NCBI GenBank assembly: GCA_008921705.1
Contig: VFFE01006594.1
Coordinates: 806,138-870,137, forward strand
Origin: Burhinus oedicnemus
Taxonomy: Eukaryota > Chordata > Aves > Charadriiformes > Burhinidae
Length of the DNA: 64,000 nucleotides
Direction: 5' to 3'
Position numbers and translations under genes: made by a program. A model generated the notes under the pieces. The model made no database searches. It was not told the DNA's origin and saw nothing but the letters and a program-made list of their open reading frames with translations. This document shows, piece after piece, positions 1 through 9,722 of the stretch. Each line of letters opens with the position of its first letter. Positions within the stretch are counted from its first letter, which is position 1.

Positions 1-534
1 CCTCCCTCCCACTGGACAGACACCACCAGAGCTCTGGTGCAGTGTGCAGCGGTGGCCGGTCCCTCCGAGGCTGCAGTAGCCTCGTAACAAAGATAAGAAG
101 ACAAGGGACACGGTTTGAGCATTTTAGTCCAAATGATTCACTTCAGGCTGCACGGAAGTGGCATGGGGACACAGAGAACCCAGCCTGTGGCTCTGCATGG
201 TTCAGAGCAGAAAGGAGGGCAGGGATATTATTCAGAGCAGTCTGTAGTGCATCAGGTTCAACCAAGGGGTCTCCAGGTCCAGGCAGCTTTTCTCCTTGAA
301 CTACTGAGGAAGGCAAGGCAGCGCAGTACCGTGCTTCATCATGCTGCAGGATGCTGTGTCTTCTCAAGGACTAACGCTGTCACATGAAGCAAACAAGGAG
401 GAGAAAGTTTGCCTTCTGGGATGCTCTGCTGGTGTTGCCCCTGTAGCCCTCTACAGCAAGAGTGCAAGGATAGACATTCCCCTTTACTGGTAATCCCAGA
501 TGTACCTTTACAGCTGTTAATTTTTTTAGAGGAA

Positions 535-558
535 AAATTAGATTTGCTAATCTAATTT
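535..558. repeat. Perfect 10-bp inverted repeat with 4-nt loop
   Basis: The arms AAATTAGATT (535-544) and AATCTAATTT (549-558) are exact reverse complements separated by TGCT. The TAAT cores in each arm are also homeodomain-type half-sites. It lies in intergenic DNA and no function can be assigned. Confidence 0.8.
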
Positions 559-1949
559 GAGTCTAATGAAATTTCAGAGGCAATTAAGGGTTTGGTTTTT
601 GGCTTTTTTTCATTTCCGATCTAGTACAGATCAGAAGCTACAAAGACACTTTCATATTATCAGCTGTACTTCTCAAGCTGGACCGAGTGCCCCATTAATA
701 ATACGCCACCAGAGCACAATGCAGACACCTCGGATGGCTGCTGTCAGAGGTCCAGGCTTACCCTCACTCTGGCCCCCCTTTTTATCTAATAAATTGCCCT
801 CCCCAGTCTCTGTTGACGTACTATGGAGCACATGGTGGAGATGCAAGGGAAGGAGGGAATAGAGGTGGCACATTTCTCTTCTCTTGAGGACAGCGGATGT
901 TTGAAACATGGCAGTATTTCTGAGATAAAGCAATGTAATGAGATGGCAGGGAAGGGGAGCAGTAGGGGAAGATTAAGGCAACAGAATTCCCTGGGAAACT
1001 CTTTTTTCCAGAAAAATCATTGGAGGAAAATGCTACTCTGATTTAACATTAATTTGTTTCTCTTCTTTTTTAAATCTGCAAGGCAGGATATAGGGCAGAA
1101 CAGAGAGCAGGGAAATGGCAGCCTCGTCGCCGAGCCAGCGCTGCAGCAGAGCTGATGGAGTATCTAGGTCAGCGTGCAGCAATTCTTCGCAGATGACTTG
1201 AGATCTACAGAGCCGAAGGCCAGCCTTGACGGTGCAGCCAAGTGCTCCTTTTGCAACTGAAGGGCGTAAAATCTGCTCCCCCTTTCAAGCAGCAGCACAG
1301 GAGGGGACCCCGCGCCGCAGCCTCCATCGGCCCTGCTCACCCATCGCAGCTCAGCAGGGCTGGGAAATCAGCGTTGCCATGGGATTTGGACACAACAGGC
1401 CAAAAGATGTGGATGTCAACCAAGTACCCAGATACCATGGGAGGATATTTTCAACCCTAAAACCAAAACTGATGTGGAAGGTCTCCTCTAAAAAATGACC
1501 CTTTGCTTTCCCACACACGAGAGCAGTGTCAAATGTTACCCGCAAATCATTTTTGTGTTTTAAATTTCTTCACTTAGCTTTGAATTTTGTTGCATTTTAC
1601 GCAAGTTTTAGGAAAAGCTTGTGCACTCAAACACTTGTCCACTTTTTTCAAATATCCTAGTTGATCTAATGAAAGATATTACCTCTGCCAACAGCCTTAG
1701 TGTCCGCAGAAGAGATACAGCTTTGGAGACCAGCACACTGCCCATGGGGCACGCACAGATCATATATCATGGGATGTTTCTCCCTCCTGCTGCTATGCCT
1801 CAACCCACTGGGACAAGAGCATGAAAGGATCAGTGCTTTCCCCATATATCATTCCTGAGCATCAATAAGACTGGCAGCTGTCTCTCAAGATTTGTGATAA
1901 ACCCTGCATCTTCTTTAGAGGTTGATTCACGCAGCCATAGCCTTCAAAG

Positions 1950-2000
1950 TCAAAAGACACCATTAGATCATCCTGTCAGGTAGCACAGGCCATCAGGATT
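1950..2000 (+). mobile_element. Probable ancient CR1-type LINE scrap
   Basis: The segment with ACCATTAGATCATC followed by TGTCAGG and AGCACAGGCCATCAGG resembles the 3' region of an old amniote CR1 family that reads 'accattagatcatctagtctgacctcctgtataacacaggcca' in other genomes (recalled, not aligned). It is short and diverged. A second piece of the same pattern is at 41398-41440. Confidence 0.35.
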
Positions 2001-3946
2001 TGTGCTAATTTGTGTTTCGTTAAAACATGTCCTTCAAAAAAAAACAGTCCACTCTTGATCTGACAGCCACAGAAGAGGGAATATCTGTTATTTCCCTGGA
2101 CTGACAGAAATTCAGGAAGTCACTTGTGAGGTTTATTCTCGGTTGTTGAAAGCACCAGGTGAATTTTCCTGATGATCTTGGCTCCTGGCAGAAGAATACA
2201 TTGAATTTTGTGCTCAGGAGTTCAACTGGTAAACTGTGATGCCAACCAGCTAACTAACCTGCCTTGTTACTGAAGATTTAAAGACATATTATATACCAAG
2301 TGCCCTGTAATTCAGGATTTTGAGCAGGAATATTGAGAAAAGGATAGTGCCAGAAGAAATGTTCATGTTTCTAGAATGCGGGCAGCTGCTTCTGCATATG
2401 CTGAGAAAGGAGGGCTGCTATTAACACAAGGATTTTTGGGCAGGAACTAGCTGTTATTTGTATTTTGGATGATAGTTACCACATTATAGGTGTTAATCTA
2501 ATAATATGCACCCTGTCTAATAGTGGTATGCTTTGTCTGAACTAGTCAGCCTAACGCAGATCACTCCTTTGTTTCTGCCATAGCAGAACTTGCTAGAACA
2601 GCATTGTTTATTATGAACATTTCTGCTTAAATCCTCCATGTTCTAATGCTGGATAACTTCCTCTTCAAACGGGCATTATAGGGCAAACGAACAAAAAGAT
2701 CTGGAGTAGAAAATACTTAATTTAGCGAGCGCACAGTATTGTACTCTTTTTATGTGGGCACACATAGAGTGTACCTCTGTATTTGATATGACGTGAGGAC
2801 CTCACACCAATCTCATACCTGTCCATGCTTCTTTACTTGGCCCATAGAAATGACCCTGTAAGTTAAGTGCAGGGATGGTTGTGCATAGTCTGAGTAATGC
2901 AAACAGAGGCATGTTTTGAACAGCATGTAATGCACATTTAATTGTATTTATTCAGTGGCCATGGTTAGAATCAGATGTGGCTTTTGCACTACTTCTGCTT
3001 GTAGGCGTGTTACATCAAAAAACTGTCTTTCCATCACTAGCTCCTGTACAGGAATACACTCGCTCAGGGCCAGCAGAAAGGAAGAAGGCAGGAAGGACCT
3101 CCTGTAATTTCTGTATGTTTCGCATCCTGTTAAAGTTGCACACATCTGTGTACTGAGCAGACAAAAAATAAAAAAGGCTATTATGTGGCCCAGACAGGTT
3201 TACTCAGAGTCTGGTGGAGTTGGGAGTATTGCAATCCACGTGATAAAACTGGTACAAAATGTTACTAATCAAAGACTTGGAAAGAAGATGAAGGGGAGAG
3301 GGAACGAAACTGTCATTACCCACTATTTTGACTGTTGAATCTGGACTATTCATAGTAACACACCAAGTGTATCTATCCAACTGCAGTAACGAGTGACAGC
3401 TGACTACTTAGCAATTAGGTTTTCCTTCCCCACCTCTGAAATTAAGGTCATAACCTTTTCTATTTACTTTTGGGATGTGGTAAATTAGAGCTTTGGCTTC
3501 ATTACAAAAATTAATTAAAACAGTCACACAATGGCACCATTCATCGCTGTGCTTGTCCCTCCCTGCAGTATGTCCTCATGTCAGCTCCCTGGTTTTAGTC
3601 CCAAATTCCAGTACGTGCTAGTCTGCCTGTATTATTTGGATCAGTAGACTAGATTTTTCATTTTGTCCATCTTCTTTGCTTCATTGGAAGGGCTCCTCTT
3701 GTTTCTAACTCTTCTGTTTCTTTTTTTGAAGAAACTGTACGCTAGCAGGCTCTCAGCATGACCTGATCTCCCCAAAATGCTTTCTGGCCATGGAGTCTGC
3801 AGCAGAACTTTAACTTGGACTGATGGCAGAAACCTCTACCTAACAATTTCTCCTTACTGATATCCCAGGTGTCTAGGTCTGAAAAAAGTGTTAGCGTTCA
3901 AGTTGTTTTCATCAGAATTTCAAAAACAAAACATAACTAAAGAGAT

Positions 3947-3957
3947 GGGGGGGGGGG
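3947..3957 (+). repeat. Poly-G run of 11
   Basis: Eleven consecutive G residues lie in otherwise AT-rich intergenic DNA. This is simple low-complexity sequence. Confidence 0.9.
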
Positions 3958-5411
3958 AAGCCCGATTACTCCGCACTTACACAGAGTTGGAAGTCTGCCC
4001 ATTAAACATGTTTTATTTTTTTTCTAATACATTTTATTTTTTTTTCTAAACCATTTCTTTGTGAATGCAATGCTTGTTTTAAAAGCTGGATTTATGGACT
4101 GGCAAAAAATAATGTTTTCTTTTACAGGTGAAAGTGTTGCATTATGTTTCACATGACCATGTCCTGAGGTGGTTCAACACACTGAGTTCTGTGCGTACCA
4201 ATAAATACAGATCTCAAAGATTTCAGGAATCGTGACCTACTAAAAATTGTTGCTTGATGGGAAGTACAGAAGAACTCAGACTTATTTTATATCGCACCTA
4301 AAGGCAGAAATGGCTGACAAAAGCTTGGACTAATGTACGTGCTGGAGATAGAGCCCAACAGGCAACTTTGATATATATGTGTAATTATACTGAAGTCAAA
4401 GTTGATGTTGCTTAAAAGAAGAGGACATGAACTATTTGCAAAAGTGACACCTATTTACAGGCTTTACTTCTCCAGAGTGTTTAAGCATGTATGTAACTGC
4501 AAGCATAATGTGATTTTTTTTTTTAAACTTACTGCTTGTCTACACAGGTGCACACAGGAAATTTTATCCAAATTAATTTAGGGCGTGACTTTAAGATGCA
4601 TCAGCTAAACAGCTTTAAAATGTGAAAGCGAGGCCAATTTTTGTGGAGTGAATGTGTCCACGCCAGAACCTGATATAAGGCAATGAAGCCAGTTTGAAAG
4701 AGGGTTCAGATCAACAGTTCTGGATATTTAAATCTGTGTTGCCTGTAGATGAGAAACAAGAAGGCATCTACTGGGGAATGAGGATGGGAATGGTTATACA
4801 GGTCGCCCCTTCTTCATGAAACACAAAAGGCAGCGTCCTCTTCTAGGCTAAAATAATCTTTCTTTGTAGGCTTAGTTTTCAAACAATTTGAGTCCCTGTG
4901 TGACCCATCATATGGCTGCCTGAGCTCCAGTCTCGCTGACATGGGATGGCGTAAGAAGGAGGCCACAGCTGAGTGGTGAGTGTGGAAATACGCTGTGGAC
5001 TTTAACAGGATGAAAGTGCCCACGTAACCTCAGCTACGGGAACCCCACTGGCCATTTATTGAGGTTCATCATGCAAGAGTTTTAAGAGCGATGAGAGGAG
5101 CGTTGCTTGGAAGGAGGTGATAGACCCAAGTGCCTTTTCTGAATCTACCAGCCTGGGAAGGAAAATGTGAGCAAGAACATTTCACATTCCCACTACTGAA
5201 AAATGTGGCCTATCTGTAAAGCCCTTGAAATAACACGCAAACCCTGATTCTCAGCTTTTTTGCCTTGTGCACAGAGATAGCTGGGGGAAGGACTTTTTTT
5301 CCTACTTGTTGGTGAGGGGGGAAGTGCAAGAGGAATTTAGTCCCTTAAAAACACGCATCTTGTCCTCTATGTGCTCTGAATGAGGGACAACCTGTGTTGG
5401 ACTTTGCTGAA

Positions 5412-5425
5412 TTTTTTTTTTTTTT
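5412..5425 (+). repeat. Poly-T run of 14
   Basis: A homopolymer T tract in intergenic DNA. No adjacent repeat body was recognised that would make it the tail of a minus-strand element. Confidence 0.9.
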
Positions 5426-6744
5426 GCTTCTGAGAAAAGCTTACAGCCAAAAATGAGACCGCATTGATATTTTGCTGCAGAGTTGTTGCCTGTAGGTAGG
5501 CTTTAGATGGAGCTGTTCCACGGAAATCAATCCTGGTAAAGCAATAGCAGCTGTTATTTTGCCAGCAAGCAGCAAGCAGAAATGATTGCAGAGGTACCTC
5601 CACTACAGCAATGCTACTTGGTAATTTAAAAACAATTTGGGACATAAAAATAAAACTGAATAAAGCTGGAGAACCACAACATTGTTATTTCCCATGTTCT
5701 GAAACCAGAGGCTGTAAACACCTGCTCCCAAAAAAAGAGTGAATTCTCCCTCGCCAGGTCCCCACCTCCATGTATGACCAGTGAATAATTAAGCCTTTTT
5801 AGACAGAATACAGATTTTTCACTAGTGATAAGGAGGCGTCACTATTTAATATTTGTAATGCTGTTGGGATGGCTGGCTCACATGGATACTGTTGGGTTTG
5901 CTCCATTTTTCATCAGTTCCTTTTGTCATCTTTCTGGCTGTGTTGCCTGCTATCTTACCTTTCCATCCAATTAGGCATTGTAAAGTGAGCTCATCTGCTT
6001 TTATGGACAGAGCAGGATTGTACCTGGTGAGCACCTTGAGGACTGAAGGAAATCATGTCAGGGACTCCGTCTCTTGGAAGCTCTTGGGCTCTTTTTTCTC
6101 AATCTATAAAGAGGAAAACACCATCATTCTTCAAAATAGAAATCATTATTAGAAAGCCTCAAACAGGACAGAATGCTGGTTGCATTAAAAAAAAAAGAGT
6201 ATACATTTGTTTTTCAAGTTTATTAATATATTTTATGAAGGCTTGAGGATGAAAGATTCTGTTGCAATATAATGGAGTATTATAGTATTAATTTGCATCA
6301 ATTTCTTAAAGAGGTAATTCAATTAAATAGTTCAGCCTTTAGCAACCTATTTTTTAGAAATCATATCTCTTTTTGAACTGTCAACCACTCGAAGGAACAG
6401 CCCTTGATTCTTTCTTGATTGTATGCTAGATGAGGCAATTTTTCCTTGGGGAATAACATTAGCTAAATTAGGATCACTGTAATTCAGAGGTGATTAAGTA
6501 CCTTTTGTGACTGTTGTTCTATGACTTCAATCTGATAACACTTAAGTGCATGTGTAATCTAGTCTTCCACGGGGCTACTCACATTTGTAAGTGGGCTTAA
6601 ATCTTTGCAAGATGAGGATCTAAATAAGCACCACAGTTAAACGGTTTACGGCACATTGACAGAGTATGTATTTGTCCTGATTGCAATGACACTTCACACT
6701 CACGCTTCGTGCAAAAACACTGAAAGTGCTTTTAAAAAATTGTG

Positions 6745-6870
6745 ATTTCCATTTTACAGCAGAAAGCAAGGCACAGGAATGTGAATGGATATGTTCTGGT
6801 CATAAGGCAAGTCCGCTGGCAGGCCAGGGAGCAGGCTGCGGACTCCTGACCCTCAGGGATTTGTGCCCTG
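6745..6870 (+). mobile_element. Probable MIR-family SINE fragment
   Basis: The order of short blocks follows the MIR core and 3' region: TTCCATTTTACAG, then AAGGCACAG, then GGTCATAAGGCAAGTC, GCTGGCAGGCCAGGGA and GGACTCCTGACCCTC. In intact MIR elements the corresponding blocks are 'ccattttacagatgagg', 'tgaggcacag', 'ggtcacacagcaagt', 'ggcagagc.ggga' and a 'ctcctgactcc' block. The spacing is close to that of the family, with scattered substitutions as expected of a very old SINE. MIRs are present at low copy in bird genomes. Confidence 0.5.
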
Positions 6871-9191
6871 GTTCACTCCAGCTGTACTTTGTGCCTTGCT
6901 GCTCCGATGGGAGAAGCAGCAGGAACAATCCAGGCCGAGCAAAGTGACCAAGTCATTGCTCAACCTGCCCACTTATCTCTGGAGAAATTCTTTCTTAACC
7001 ATCACCCTTCTTGCGGTTTCAGTGGAATAGGCTTCTTGTCAGCAGAGCACCCAAGGTGTTGAAGGATGTCAGAACGTGGGCTACTATTGCGCTGTTGACA
7101 AATTTTAAGGTTGACATCTGCTGGGGGTTGCCGAGTAAGATGCACTCAGCCATCCCACCGTCAAGAAGTGGTGCTGGCACTTGCCCATGCACCAGGATAT
7201 TTTACAGAATGTCATCACTTGGTAATGAAACGTTCCCCGGTAACGATGGCTCACGAACACAGAAATAGCCTTTGCCCATAATAAAGTTTTGCAAATAATG
7301 CTGGCAGGAAGTGATTTGCTAGGAATCAATCAAGCAGATCCCAGAAATAATGTGACAGATGGTAACCCGACGTTACCGCAACATCACTAAACTACTTTCT
7401 ACTTGCACTTTAAACAACCATTTGGACTCAGGTCTTTAAAGAAAAATGTTAACTCTCACTCTACAGCTGGTTGAAGCTGAATTGTCATCCTGCAGAAAAT
7501 CCTATCATTAAAAGTCACTAAAAGGCAGAATAATATTAAAAGTCTGAAATTTCCTTCAGTGCAAAAGAAAAAAAAAATAAATCTTTCCGTTACCAAGACC
7601 ATACTTCGATGCCTTGTATATGCCCTTGCTTTATTTTTAGCTGTTATACTATAAACAAACAAAAAATTTAAAATATAAAATTAACAAACTCATTATTCTA
7701 AATGATATGTACAATGAAAATTTAACTAAATAATTTTGGAAATAAAAAATACTGAGAAGAAGTAATACTTTTCCGTTTGCAGTGTTTCATTTTGATTTTG
7801 TTCTATGAATATAAAGTTTCTTGAAATCATCAGGTCTCCATTTTTCATGACCTAGCACCTTCTGACAGAAAAATATTCCACCTGAACAGTTTTGATAAGG
7901 TCTCTCTAGGTTGTGACTCGGTACACTTGAGTTACAGTGGTTCAGCAAGTTACTCATCATAACCAGCGACGTGCACCGTTTCTCCTTTCAAATTGGCAAG
8001 GTAAAAAAACATTCTCTAACATTGTATGCCTAATTTACTTGTTATAATTTCTTGAGGCTTGAAATGCTTATTTCATTTTTCTGTTGTATACCTGCATGCT
8101 GTTTCATCACTGTATGAAGACTTGTTGCTTAGTACAGAGCAGACAGCCCTGATTTATTAACTAAAGCATTAACGCAGTCCTTAAACAACAGCCCTTTTGT
8201 TTTAGGAGGAGATTTTTCTCCCTCCTGTCCCATGTGCATCGTGCACTCTGCAACCTTTTACACTGGAAATTCTCATTCCCAGAAAGGAGGTTAGCCAAAA
8301 TACTGCTTGTGCTAAAACAAGGATCACCCCAGAAACGGAGTGTCTGAAGAAAGCAAAGTAGGCCACCACCTTTCCCTGCCTAATTGCTGGATGTGACTCT
8401 GTCCCAGGGGACCACTATCAGGCTGGTTATGTGACGGCACCTGCAGCTCTGCACCTGATGAGCAGCTGTCATTATCACAAGCCGCTGTGGACACTTGCGG
8501 GGCTCGTCTTTGGCAGTGAGGGTCATACAGAGCCACAAAACCAATTGCTCCATCACACCTGGGTGGATATTTCCTTCCCCCAACGAAGTGGGGAAGAGCA
8601 GAGGGGAAACTGCTAGGGCAGCCAGATGCAGGATCCCTGTCCAGCCTTTTCCTTCAGTGCGGAATTCACACGGAGAACGTTCTCCATCACGTGCATGTAC
8701 CTAGAAAATGAAATGAAATGCTGAAATGAAGCAAAATAACGATGGCGCAAAGACTGTCCCTTTTAGGCAAAGTTTGTAGGATAACAGATTTCATAACTTT
8801 CTAATTTTAATAACTCAGATTTCTAAAATTCCCTCTCAGTCACAGTTGTCCATGTACCTGTGTGTGTGTATGTATATATGAACACAGTCACACCACCCGC
8901 CCCCACAGCTCAAGGTCTAAGGCTTAGTCTTCCATACTTACGTTTTCCTGCTTCTACACCCGGTTGTTACTAAATCTCGGGGCGATGCCGCCTGTTTCCC
9001 CAGGAGCGGGGCTCTCCCGGGGTTAGCAGGGACAGGATCTTTAGACCCCAGCTCCCCAAAACAGACGGGCAGTGCTTCATCCCAGCGCAGTGGAGAGTTT
9101 CGGGGACCCTCGGTGCATTTCGCTGCCGCTGTCCCTACATTAAGCACACGCAGCAGTGCTTGCGGGACGTGAGCCCTGGCCTCTGGCGGGG

Positions 9192-9199
9192 TATAAATA
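9192..9199 (+). promoter_or_regulatory. TATA-box-like element TATAAATA
   Basis: TATAAATA is a strong match to the TATA consensus and directly follows a GC-rich stretch (GGCGGGG at 9186-9192). It lies on the CpG-enriched shoulder of the MTSS1 promoter island, about 480 bp upstream of the GC-box cluster. If used, transcription would begin near 9220-9230. Chance occurrence in AT-rich DNA is possible, so promoter use is inference. Confidence 0.35.
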
Positions 9200-9617
9200 C
9201 ATAACTTTGGTGGCAAGGTTTTGCAAATTGGGCGTGATGTGAAAACTGAGTTACTTCAAAAAAACCCATGTTTTATATAACTTACGCTTAAATATCGACT
9301 TGCACGTGTGGGACAGGACGAAGAAACGCCTCAGGTACCCTGCGACTAAAGCCGCTGCCGGCCGTGCCAGGCCGGGGCTGGGTCTCCCCTTGCTCGCGAC
9401 TTCGCTGAGAACTTTCACCTCAGCTGTTCTAAGTCGGCGGGCTGAGGCAGATGTTTTTTACCAGACACAGCCCACTTTTGGCAAGTATTCCGGTGAATGC
9501 CACCAGAAGAAGAGTCCCTCCGCCCAGTGCTCAACACCCGGGGCGGGGCCGCCCCCAGCGGCGGGACCCGGCTCTCCCCGGCCGCGAACCCGCGAACCTG
9601 CCAACCTCCCGCCCATC

Positions 9618-9649
9618 GGCCGCGCGGGGCCAATCAGCGGCCGCGCGGG
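9618..9649 (+). promoter_or_regulatory. CCAAT box (NF-Y) framed by an 11-bp direct repeat
   Basis: GGCCAATCAG at 9628-9637 fits the NF-Y consensus RRCCAATSRS at every position. It sits between two exact copies of GGCCGCGCGGG, at 9618-9628 and 9639-9649. The copies are 21 bp apart, about two helical turns, so factors bound to them would face the same side of the DNA. The CCAAT orientation agrees with + strand transcription. Confidence 0.65.
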
Positions 9650-9658
9650 TGACGCGAC

Positions 9659-9678
9659 GGGGCGGGGCGGGGCGGGGC
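9659..9678 (+). promoter_or_regulatory. Four tandem GGGGC units (SP/KLF GC boxes, G-quadruplex-prone)
   Basis: GGGGC is repeated four times without interruption (9659-9663, 9664-9668, 9669-9673, 9674-9678) and then runs into Ns. Overlapping GGGGCGGGGC words are strong SP1/KLF sites. Four G4 tracts separated by single C residues also form a canonical intramolecular G-quadruplex motif, which would explain sequencing or assembly failure here. The real repeat number may be larger. Confidence 0.8.
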
Positions 9679-9698
9679 NNNNNNNNNNNNNNNNNNNN
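9679..9698. other. Assembly gap (20 N) at the promoter; probable site of missing MTSS1 exon 1
   Basis: Twenty Ns separate the GGGGC repeats from a run of 24 T. The identical N count at the second gap suggests a placeholder length rather than a measured one. MTSS1 exon 1, which should carry the 5'UTR, the start codon and about 24 residues ending before exon 2, was not found in the visible sequence of 1-23437. The gap is where a CpG-island first exon would be expected. Confidence 0.6.
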
Positions 9699-9722
9699 TT
9701 TTTTTTTTTTTTTTTTTTTTTT
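9699..9722 (+). repeat. Poly-T run of 24 next to the gap
   Basis: A homopolymer of 24 T abuts the Ns and is followed by ordinary AT-rich DNA. It could be a genuine intronic tract or a contig-end artefact. Confidence 0.85.

Larger units (their letters stand above)
1..9289. other. Upstream intergenic region, no gene recognised
   Basis: I see no exon, RNA gene or domain-bearing open frame in this stretch. The first 1.4 kb is somewhat richer in G+C than the rest, but its open frames of up to about 100 codons occur in several frames at once and resemble nothing I know. The rest is AT-moderate with short homopolymers. It holds a 24-bp hairpin at 535-558, an old CR1-like scrap near 1950-2000, an 11-G run at 3947-3957 and a MIR-like SINE near 6745-6870. 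In human the gene 5' of MTSS1 is ZNF572, then SQLE; neither is visible here, so in this bird the 5' neighbour lies outside the window. CpG density starts to rise from about 8940. Confidence 0.6.
9290..9678 (+). promoter_or_regulatory. MTSS1: CpG-island promoter, probably of MTSS1
   Basis: CpG dinucleotides become dense from about 9290 and very dense in 9541-9678, where I count about 25 CpGs in 138 bp; the surrounding DNA is CpG-poor. The island carries a forward GC box at 9540-9550, a perfect NF-Y/CCAAT match at 9628-9637, a CRE-like TGACG at 9650-9654 and four tandem GGGGC units ending at the assembly gap. This is the classic architecture of a TATA-less vertebrate promoter with its start site just downstream. 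The next recognisable coding exon on this strand is MTSS1 exon 2, 13.8 kb away, so MTSS1 is the likely client. The island stops dead at the gap: after it the DNA is AT-rich with almost no CpG, so its downstream half appears to be missing from the assembly. Confidence 0.75.
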
